Assembly: GCA_964408825.1 (NCBI GenBank)
Contig: CAYPAU010000002.1
Location: forward strand, 1 to 64,000
From: CAYPAU01 sp964408825
GTDB taxonomy: Bacteria; Patescibacteriota; Microgenomatia; Levybacterales; UBA12049
Reading direction: 5' to 3'
Length of the DNA stretch: 64,000 nucleotides
The position numbers were made by a program, and so were the translations under genes. Positions 58,684 to 64,000 of the stretch are shown here, in pieces; the first letter of the stretch is position 1, and every line of letters begins with the position of its first letter. The notes under the pieces were generated by a model. It saw nothing but the letters and a program-made list of their open reading frames with translations, was not told the DNA's origin and did no database searches.

Positions 58684-58953
58684 TTACTCCAGTTTTCTTA
58701 AGAATTTAAGAGTAGATAAGCCTTTATCCGATAGCTTGTGGCGGACATTTTTGTTCTGATTTCGTTTCAAAATCAAACCTGCTATTGCCATCCGCCTTAC
58801 ATGCTGGCTTGCATTTTTCAGTTCTATTTTTACTCTTTGAGCAATTTCACTGACCGAAAGCTCAGGCTCCTTCTCAAGAAGTTCCAATATCTGAATCCTT
58901 CTATGATTTGAGTATCCCTTAACTATTCTTTCCAAGTTTCTGGTCTTTAGCAT
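58684..58953 (-). CDS. ArsR-like winged-helix regulator
   Basis: 89 aa. A winged helix-turn-helix: RIVKGYSNHRRIQILELLEK, PELSVSEIAQRVKIELKNAS, then QHVRRMAIAGLILKRNQNKN and a wing VRHKLSDKGL. No obvious metal-binding cysteines, so it is not a classical ArsR metal sensor. Two similar inverted repeats (58645-58670 and 58970-58997) bracket the gene; one is in its promoter region, suggesting autoregulation. It may also act on the copper operon or on the sigma-factor operon. Confidence 0.82.
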   Translation of the reverse strand: MLKTRNLERIVKGYSNHRRIQILELLEKEPELSVSEIAQRVKIELKNASQHVRRMAIAGLILKRNQNKNVRHKLSDKGLSTLKFLRKLE

Positions 58954-58969
58954 AAATCTATATTATCAT

Positions 58970-58997
58970 ATTCCATCATTCAATAGAATAATGGAAT
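58970..58997. promoter_or_regulatory. Operator-like inverted repeat, upstream of the regulator
   Basis: ATTCCATCATTC-5 nt-AATAATGGAAT; arms share the half-site TTCCATCATTC with 58645-58670. It lies 17 bp upstream of the regulator's start on the minus strand. Confidence 0.55.
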
Positions 58998-59182
58998 GAA
59001 GGCTTAAAGTAGTATTATGAGATTGAATAGAATTAAGCATAATGTACCAGCCGTAAATAAACTATGTAATAGGTATAAAAAATATTAAACAAATAAAAAA
59101 GAACATTTGATTTTCCACCCTTATATTATAAGCAAGCAAATAATTTGTAAAAGAAATCAATATTTTATAAAATACTAAATTG

Positions 59183-59202
59183 CCTGCGATAAGCAGGTTT
59201 TT
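59183..59202 (+). terminator. Small intrinsic terminator just before the sigma-factor gene
   Basis: CCTGC-GATAA-GCAGG followed by TTTTT, ending 12 nt before the ATG at 59215. It could end an unidentified short transcript from 59001-59182 (AT-rich, no gene seen) or act as an attenuator of the sigma operon. Confidence 0.55.
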
Positions 59203-59214
59203 AATTTTAATAAT

Positions 59215-59787
59215 ATGCGTCACAAAAACATAAAAACTCCGTTATATAAAAAAAGCATAGAAGTGATCTTTGATAAAGTTTTGGAAGTAAGAGCCAAGGG
59301 AGGGGATAAGGATGCCTTTTCCAAGCTATATCTTAAACACTTTGATTCAATTTACAGATACGTTTTTTTCAGAGTAAATATGAATCGGCAGGACGCTGAA
59401 GACATGACCGAGACGGTCTTTCTGAAAGCCTGGGAGAAGATAGAAGGATTTGATGAGGAAAAAGCGGGTTTTCGGCCTTGGATATATAAAATCGCAAGAA
59501 ACCTTATCGTAGATTTTTACAGAAACAATAAGAAAACAACCCGGCTTTCGGCACTGATTATTGATGAGCGGGAAAACGTTGAGCAAAAAGTACTTGGAAA
59601 AATTGAAAGTGATGAAATATTAAAAGCAATAAGCCAACTATCGGAAGAACAGAAGGAAGTAGTGGTTATGAAGTTTATCGAAGGATTAAAAAACGGGGAA
59701 ATTTCAAAAGTGCTTGGAAAAAAAGAGGAGGCGGTAAGAAGCCTTCAGTATAGAGCTCTTAAGAAGCTTAAAGAAATTTTAAAATAA
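59215..59787 (+). CDS. ECF-type sigma-70 family RNA polymerase sigma factor
   Basis: 190 aa. Region 2 (AFSKLYLKHFDSIYRYVFFR, QDAEDMTETVFLKAWEKIEG, RPWIYKIARNLIVDFYR) and region 4 (AISQLSEEQKEVVVMKFIEG, GEISKVLGKKEEAVRSLQYR) are complete. It directs RNA polymerase to a special promoter set. The next gene, one nucleotide downstream, is a membrane protein in the position of an anti-sigma factor. A terminator-like hairpin lies 12 nt upstream of the start. Confidence 0.92.
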   Translation: MRHKNIKTPLYKKSIEVIFDKVLEVRAKGGDKDAFSKLYLKHFDSIYRYVFFRVNMNRQDAEDMTETVFLKAWEKIEGFDEEKAGFRPWIYKIARNLIVDFYRNNKKTTRLSALIIDERENVEQKVLGKIESDEILKAISQLSEEQKEVVVMKFIEGLKNGEISKVLGKKEEAVRSLQYRALKKLKEILK

Positions 59788-59788
59788 T

Positions 59789-60451
59789 ATGGAAGATTTA
59801 AACAAATATAAAGACATAATTAAAAGGCTTAATAAGCTAGATAGCATTTCTCCGGATAAACAGTTTAAGTCCCATTTTGAAAAATCATTTATTCGTCTTT
59901 TACCATCAAGACACAGAAGCCCTTCTTTACTTGGATACCCTGTAAGGTTTGCTTTGATAATTTTCCTGGTGGTTGTCCTTGGCGCCTCGGGTACTGTTTT
60001 GGCCGCAGAGAAAGCAAGTCCCGGCTCCATATTTTATCCTGTTAAAAAAATAACCCAGGACATAAAACTCATAATGGCAACAAATTCCAAAGACAGAGCC
60101 GCCGTCCATCTTAAGAAAGCAGAAGATAAAGTTAAGGAAATAGAAAAGTCCGCCTCCGAGAATAAAGAAGAAAATCTTGAAAAGACTGTAGAGGGGTACG
60201 AAAAAGATGTAAGAAGCGCCCTGGAGGAAGCCGGTAAAATTAACAACGGAGAAAACCAGGCCAAGAGTAGCGTTGAAGAAGCTTTAAATAAAAATAAGGA
60301 AGTTTTGGAAAATTTAAAAGTAACTGTTCCTACTCAGGCACAGCCAGCTATAAATAAGGCAATTGAAGTGTCTAGCCATGGTCAGAGTCAAGCCGGGGAA
60401 AATAATTCAGGCAATTCAAACGGAAATAAGAAGGGAGGTGACGGAAAATGA
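59789..60451 (+). CDS. DUF5667-like membrane protein, possible anti-sigma partner
   Basis: 220 aa. A cytoplasmic N-terminal region (about 1-50), a membrane helix (FALIIFLVVVLGASGTVLAA), then AAEKASPGSIFYPVKKITQD, the hallmark of DUF5667-type proteins, followed by long Lys/Glu-rich helices and an Asn/Gly-rich end. Proteins of this type usually follow ECF sigma factors. There is no ZAS zinc motif, so an anti-sigma role is inferred from position only. Overlaps the next gene by 4 nt. Confidence 0.75.
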   Translation: MEDLNKYKDIIKRLNKLDSISPDKQFKSHFEKSFIRLLPSRHRSPSLLGYPVRFALIIFLVVVLGASGTVLAAEKASPGSIFYPVKKITQDIKLIMATNSKDRAAVHLKKAEDKVKEIEKSASENKEENLEKTVEGYEKDVRSALEEAGKINNGENQAKSSVEEALNKNKEVLENLKVTVPTQAQPAINKAIEVSSHGQSQAGENNSGNSNGNKKGGDGK

Positions 60452-60912
60452 TAGGAATTTTAATAGCATTATCAGTAATTGGGATAATTATTCTGGGAGG
60501 AAGCAGTGCAACAGGGCTTATAAAGGCACAGCAGGAATTATCTGCAAAATCAGATATTCAGGCAGAAACTTCTGAGGTTCCCAACACTAAATCCAAAACT
60601 GATTTTGAAGCATCAGGCGAGGTGGCTGACGATCAAGACGAGGATGGTGAGGACAATTTGGAGGGACAAAAGCCGGATAATACAAAAGTCGCAGCTTTTA
60701 ATATAAAATCCGGAAAAGAAATGCCAACTCTTATTCCTCAGGTGGCCGTCGATAACTCATTGGCTCTTGAAGTATCGCAAGGAAATAACGACGAGAATAA
60801 CGAGGAGGGAAAAGAGGTTGAGACCCAGTCAAAAACAAGTACAAATGCCGGTTTTGGCAAGCAAGTATCGGTCTCTGCGCAGTCATCAACGCACGGAAAA
60901 TCCGGAAAATAA
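60448..60912 (+). CDS. Membrane-anchored acidic low-complexity protein
   Basis: 154 aa. The N-terminal helix MIGILIALSVIGIIILGGSS may be a signal anchor. The rest is disordered, Asp/Glu/Asn/Ser-rich (VADDQDEDGEDNLEG). Preceded by a good ribosome-binding site (GGGAGGTGA) inside the previous gene, which it overlaps by 4 nt. Third gene of the sigma operon; function unknown. Confidence 0.65.
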   Translation: MIGILIALSVIGIIILGGSSATGLIKAQQELSAKSDIQAETSEVPNTKSKTDFEASGEVADDQDEDGEDNLEGQKPDNTKVAAFNIKSGKEMPTLIPQVAVDNSLALEVSQGNNDENNEEGKEVETQSKTSTNAGFGKQVSVSAQSSTHGKSGK

Positions 60913-60946
60913 CGGGAAGATCAATAAGGCTTCATTTCCCAAATAT

Positions 60947-60972
60947 CTAAAAGCGGGTATACCCGCTTTTAG
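60947..60972. terminator. Perfect palindromic terminator
   Basis: The arms CTAAAAGCGGGTA/TACCCGCTTTTAG form a perfect 13-bp palindrome 34 nt after the sigma operon. The T-rich run lies inside the stem, giving a factor-independent terminator of atypical form. Confidence 0.6.
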
Positions 60973-61052
60973 ACCATGATAAATAGAATTCTATCCTAAC
61001 CACTTACAGACCGGATCGCTTGATTTCCCACCCCAACCAGAGTTCTTGTTCG

Positions 61053-61080
61053 TGTAGTGATGTATTGATACATCACTACA
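61053..61080. repeat. 28-bp palindromic repeat, copy 2
   Basis: TGTAGTGATGTAT-TG-ATACATCACTACA, identical to 1272-1299, but here without a T-tract and not close to a stop codon. It lies in the promoter-proximal region of the first Nudix gene. Confidence 0.7.
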
Positions 61081-61133
61081 AAATTCTTGCTCAAATAAAT
61101 CTAAAAGAATTTTTCCTTTTTCTGTGGGCGTGG

Positions 61134-61139
61134 TATAAT
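61134..61139 (+). promoter_or_regulatory. -10 box of the first Nudix gene
   Basis: GGTATAATTTC; ends 6 nt before the ATG at 61146. Identical context to the box at 61561-61566. Confidence 0.6.
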
Positions 61140-61145
61140 TTCTGA

Positions 61146-61565
61146 ATGAAACGGCAAGTGATTACTGCGTGTGTTTTTCTTCATAAAGACGGCAAAGCTT
61201 TTATTGGCAAACGTTCTAAGACAAAGTCATTTTTGCCTGGAAAATGGGAATTGCCCGGCGGTCATGTAGAATTTGGTGAAACTCTTGAGGAGTGTTTAAG
61301 ACGAGAACTGCGGGAGGAATTTGATATGGAAATAATACTGGGAAAGCCGTATTTCGAATTTACCTACCCAATGAACGATGGGAACGACCATGTAATAGAA
61401 GTGTTATATCTCGCTCAAATGGAAAATCCAGATCAAGAAATTAAGCTTAGAGCGGAAGACCACGAGGATTATAAATGGATTTCAGAAGATCAAATTGATA
61501 AGTATTTCAAAGACAATGATGACGAAGGGGCTGCTATAAGAAAAGGATTTCAAGCTCTGGTATAA
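61146..61565 (+). CDS. Nudix hydrolase, 139 aa
   Basis: The Nudix box is complete: GGHVEFGETLEECLRRELRE followed by EFD, matching G-x5-E-x7-R-E-U-x-E-E. N-terminal strands VITACVFLHKDGKAFIGKRS. Hydrolyses a nucleoside diphosphate linked to another group; the substrate cannot be told from sequence. An MTH1/NudG-like sanitising role or sugar-nucleotide cleavage are options. It is followed by a second Nudix gene with its own -10 box. Confidence 0.9.
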   Translation: MKRQVITACVFLHKDGKAFIGKRSKTKSFLPGKWELPGGHVEFGETLEECLRRELREEFDMEIILGKPYFEFTYPMNDGNDHVIEVLYLAQMENPDQEIKLRAEDHEDYKWISEDQIDKYFKDNDDEGAAIRKGFQALV

Positions 61566-61566
61566 T
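61561..61566 (+). promoter_or_regulatory. -10 box of the second Nudix gene
   Basis: TATAAT at 61561-61566, overlapping the stop of the first Nudix gene and ending 6 nt before the ATG at 61573. Confidence 0.55.
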
Positions 61567-61572
61567 TTCCCC

Positions 61573-61983
61573 ATGAAAGCAAGAGTTATTGTCTCCATAA
61601 TTATTAAAAGAAATGGGGACTATCTTTTTGGGAGAAAAGATAAGGGGATAGGTCCGTACCCTGACACGTGGCACAATCTTGGCGGCGGAGTAGATCTTAA
61701 GAAGGAGAATCTTGAAGAAGGAGCAAAAAGAGAGGTAAAAGAAGAGGCGGGAATTGAAATAAAAAACTTGAAAAGATTGTTGTTTGATGAAGATTATGAA
61801 CCCGACAAGAAAGGAACAAAAACACATTTCCTATTTCTGGTTTTCGAAGCCGAATATAAATCCGGGGAATTAAAAGCAGGGGATGATATCAGGGAACTTA
61901 GGTGGTTTAAGAAGAAAGAGCTTAAAAATATTCCTCTAACAAGACCAACAATTAAATTATTTAAAGAGCTAGGTATTATTTAG
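61573..61983 (+). CDS. Nudix hydrolase, 136 aa
   Basis: Nudix box GGGVDLKKENLEEGAKREVK followed by EEAGIE. N-terminal VIVSIIIKRNGDYLFGRKDK. Only distantly similar to the neighbouring 139-aa Nudix protein, so probably a different substrate. It starts 7 nt after the first Nudix gene but has its own -10 box, so it may be expressed separately. No clear terminator is seen after it. Confidence 0.88.
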   Translation: MKARVIVSIIIKRNGDYLFGRKDKGIGPYPDTWHNLGGGVDLKKENLEEGAKREVKEEAGIEIKNLKRLLFDEDYEPDKKGTKTHFLFLVFEAEYKSGELKAGDDIRELRWFKKKELKNIPLTRPTIKLFKELGII

Positions 61984-62032
61984 ATCTTACTTTCCAAGGG
62001 CAGACACCATGATATAGTTCTTCATTTTTTTC

Positions 62033-62061
62033 TTGACAACCGGCGTTGTTGCGGTTATCCT
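62033..62061 (+). promoter_or_regulatory. Promoter of the 62071 gene
   Basis: TTGACA (62033-62038), 17 nt, TATCCT (62056-62061). The -10 ends 9 nt before the ATG. The same TATCCT box is used at 19805-19810. Confidence 0.6.
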
Positions 62062-62070
62062 AAAATGTAG

Positions 62071-62727
62071 ATGAAAGTTGTTCTCCTAATCTTTTTGCTT
62101 CTTTTTTCCGTTTTTTCATTTGGCGTGCCTGCCTCTTACTCTAAGAATAGTACTGAAAGCTCGACTAGAAGAGGGAATATTAAAGAGGCAAGGGAAGAGT
62201 TCTTGGAAAAACGACAAAATATCCGTGAGGAAGTTAAGGAGGAAAGAGAAGCGGCAAGAGAAGAGTTTAAGGCAAAAAGGGAAGAGTTTAAATTAAAGCT
62301 TCAAAGCCTTAAAGACGAGCGGAAAAAATTGGTTGTTCAGAGGATTGACACCCGGCTTGCGCAGATAAATTCCAATAGTACGGACAGGATGGGAAATGTT
62401 CTTGAGAAATTAAATGGAATTCTTTCAAAAATTGAAAGTAAAACCAATGAGGCATCGGCAAGCGGCAAGGATGTTTCTGAAGTTGAAAGCGCAATAGAGG
62501 ATGCAAAAACCGCAATTGCAACTGCCGAGAACGCCGTAAGCGAGCAGGCAGGCAAGGAATATGTAATAAATATCGAAGATGAAGCGACGCTTAAAAATGT
62601 TGTCGGACAAACGGTAAGCCAACTTCGTTTGGATTTGCGAGATGTCCACAAATTGGTAGTTGATGCAAAGCAAGCGGTAAGAAAAGCAGCTAAAGAACTT
62701 GCTAAAATAAATTCTGCAGAAAAATAA
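62071..62727 (+). CDS. Secreted coiled-coil protein
   Basis: 218 aa. Signal peptide of about 24 residues (VVLLIFLLLFSVFSFGVPAS). The mature part is a long Glu/Arg/Lys-rich coiled coil (KEAREEFLEKRQNIREEVKE …) and a second helical part (LEKLNGILSKIESKTNEASA). No Cys and no anchor, so probably released or wall-bound. Shares a helical, charged style with the ectodomain of the DUF5667-like protein at 59789. Confidence 0.68.
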   Translation: MKVVLLIFLLLFSVFSFGVPASYSKNSTESSTRRGNIKEAREEFLEKRQNIREEVKEEREAAREEFKAKREEFKLKLQSLKDERKKLVVQRIDTRLAQINSNSTDRMGNVLEKLNGILSKIESKTNEASASGKDVSEVESAIEDAKTAIATAENAVSEQAGKEYVINIEDEATLKNVVGQTVSQLRLDLRDVHKLVVDAKQAVRKAAKELAKINSAEK

Positions 62728-62729
62728 TT

Positions 62730-63095
62730 ATGGATCCAAAAACAAATAGCGCTCAAAATACCAGTTCTGCCCCGGCACAAACTCCGACTCAGCCGGCAGT
62801 TACTCCTCCGGTCCAAAGTGCTCCGCCTATTGTTCCTTCCTCCCAAAATCCAGCGCCTGAAAAAAAGGGAAAAATGCTTTACATCTTAATTGCAATTGTA
62901 GTTTTAATCCTTGTAGGTGCGGGGGTGTTTATACTTACGGGAAATAAAAGCCAAAATACTTCTGTCCCAAGTCAGGCGACCGAGAAGTCCGAAGAAACGC
63001 AAGTAAGTCCCGAAGAGGCGGAAGTTGACAGCGTGACAGTAGACGATCCCCAGAAAGACTTTACAGATGTAGACAAAGACCTCCAGGAACTTTAG
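62730..63095 (+). CDS. Single-pass membrane protein with Pro-rich N terminus
   Basis: 121 aa. A Thr/Gln/Pro-rich cytoplasmic region (about 1-46), one membrane helix (MLYILIAIVVLILVGAGVFI) and an acidic C-terminal tail (QKDFTDVDKDLQEL). It starts 2 nt after the coiled-coil gene, so the two are cotranscribed. No function recognised. Confidence 0.65.
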   Translation: MDPKTNSAQNTSSAPAQTPTQPAVTPPVQSAPPIVPSSQNPAPEKKGKMLYILIAIVVLILVGAGVFILTGNKSQNTSVPSQATEKSEETQVSPEEAEVDSVTVDDPQKDFTDVDKDLQEL

Positions 63096-63100
63096 GGTAG

Positions 63101-64000
63101 TTAGAGCTCGCAGGAGCTTTCAGTTTCGGCAGTACAGGTATCTGTTCCACTTCCACCCTTAGCATCATCAATTCCAGCTTCACCGTCTATCACATCATGT
63201 CCTGAGCCGCCTCTTAAATCATCATTACCATCTCCGCCAAATAAATTATCGTTTCCACTATCTCCGTCTAGCCTATCATTTCCGTCCTGGCCAATTAGTA
63301 CATCCTTTCCTGATCCACCAAAGGCTTTATCATCCCCCAAGCCTCCCACCAGACAGTCCTCAGCTGCGCCGCCAGTAAGCTTATCATCTCCGCCATAGGC
63401 AAAAATTAAATCGCGACCTGCTCCGCCATTTAAATTATCGTTTCCGTTTGTTCCCTGAATAATTTTGTAGTTTGCGATATTACCGGTACAGTTTTGGGGA
63501 AGCGTTGGCGGATGTTCATATGAACCGCTATCACAACCTGCACCCTGTGGTCTTCCTACCCCACGCTGATCAGTACTGACAGTGCAGGAGGCAACCGGTA
63601 CCAGGTCGATGGCCGGACTTGCCGGAAGTAATGCATGAGTCTGTGTGGGCCCGCCATTGTTTGCAAGTGAACCAACCAAAGGATTAGTGCTATTCAAATC
63701 GCCGGTTCCTGAAAGGGAACACGAAGCATCGCTTGCTATATTGTATCCCAAGGAAGTGATGCCTCCGGCGCAATCATCGGATGAAGTTGCTGCAGTATTT
63801 GCGGCAAGTATTGAATTTTTTAAGTTCATTGTCCCGCCAAAATTCCAGATCCCGCCGCCATTATCTGTTGCGATATTATTGGCAATTGTAGCATGAGTGA
63901 AGTTTACAGTTCCGAATCTATTGAAAACACCGCCGCCGTTGAGCGCCGTGTTTCCGCTGATAGTGCTGTTTATGATATTAATCGTCGGATCTTGGCCAAG
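63101..64000 (-). CDS. RTX-repeat surface protein, N-terminal part outside the window
   Basis: The frame is open through the window end at 64000, so only about 299 C-terminal residues are seen. The first part (STISGNTALNGGGVFNRFG, ATIANNIATDNGGGIWNFGG, NNGGPTQTHALLPASPAID) is a parallel beta-helix of the polymorphic-membrane-protein or choice-of-anchor type. The last 100 residues contain RTX-type calcium repeats (GGDDKLTGG, GGSGKDVLIGQDGNDRLDG, GGDGNDDLRGGSGHDVIDG). RTX proteins are usually secreted and fold on calcium outside the cell. It has cysteines near the C terminus (DTCTAETESSCEL). Likely a very large adhesin or stalk. Confidence 0.8.
   Translation of the reverse strand, partial: LGQDPTINIINSTISGNTALNGGGVFNRFGTVNFTHATIANNIATDNGGGIWNFGGTMNLKNSILAANTAATSSDDCAGGITSLGYNIASDASCSLSGTGDLNSTNPLVGSLANNGGPTQTHALLPASPAIDLVPVASCTVSTDQRGVGRPQGAGCDSGSYEHPPTLPQNCTGNIANYKIIQGTNGNDNLNGGAGRDLIFAYGGDDKLTGGAAEDCLVGGLGDDKAFGGSGKDVLIGQDGNDRLDGDSGNDNLFGGDGNDDLRGGSGHDVIDGEAGIDDAKGGSGTDTCTAETESSCEL

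Overview
The window looks like a chromosomal contig of a Candidate Phyla Radiation (Patescibacteria) bacterium, most likely Microgenomates. Supporting signs: low G+C by eye (apart from one island); short genes that often overlap by 4 nt; a short EF-Ts; a ProRS without the editing insertion; many single-pass surface proteins of unknown function; and dense repeat-like insertions inside housekeeping genes. The phylum call is inference. TGA, TAA and TAG all act as stops, so the standard bacterial code applies. The contig has four N gaps (11725-11734, 12212-12221, 23526-23565, 34579-34588), each lying inside a gene.

Layout. 1-2735: two tRNAs, small unknown genes, a beta-carbonic-anhydrase-like protein, a zincin-like protein and a CofE-like ligase. 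2737-11815 (minus): a surface-protein cluster with SdrD-B, cohesin-like and dockerin modules. Three of its proteins share an N-terminal anchor motif and near-identical promoters. 11870-17851: nucleotide metabolism (dcd, tmk, a dCTP deaminase/dUTPase-like paralogue, thyA, folA, a broken glyA), together a thymidylate cycle. 17848-21426: a divergent pair, a ketoreductase-methyltransferase fusion facing a ketosynthase. 21463-24068: anchored proteins including a VWA protein. 24245-28069: rpsB-tsf-unknown-frr-rseP. 28104-33425: a probably frameshifted gene, a RelE/RHH toxin-antitoxin pair between direct repeats, then oxidative pentose-phosphate genes pgl-zwf-gnd. 33473-44100: information processing (proS, rpsU, ybeY, dnaX, ybaB, prs, recR, cysS). 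44263-50036: sensor kinase, hydrolase, cupredoxin, beta-lactamase-like and C39-TPR proteins. 50390-51390: a strikingly G+C-rich island with one gene. 51633-58534: a metal/thiol-redox region with CsoR, a P1B ATPase with a CPD motif, CcdA and a peroxiredoxin-like protein. 58645-64000: a winged-helix regulator between two operator-like repeats, an ECF sigma/DUF5667-like operon, two Nudix genes and an RTX-repeat surface protein cut by the window end.

The most unusual layer is not one gene but repeats and regulation. A structured element of about 150 bp occurs once between genes and once in frame inside prs. A two-hairpin element occurs three times with compensatory stem changes. GC-rich palindromes and AT-rich short-word arrays are inserted in frame in essential enzymes. 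Many genes have a -10 box ending only 6-9 nt before the start codon, which predicts leaderless mRNAs.
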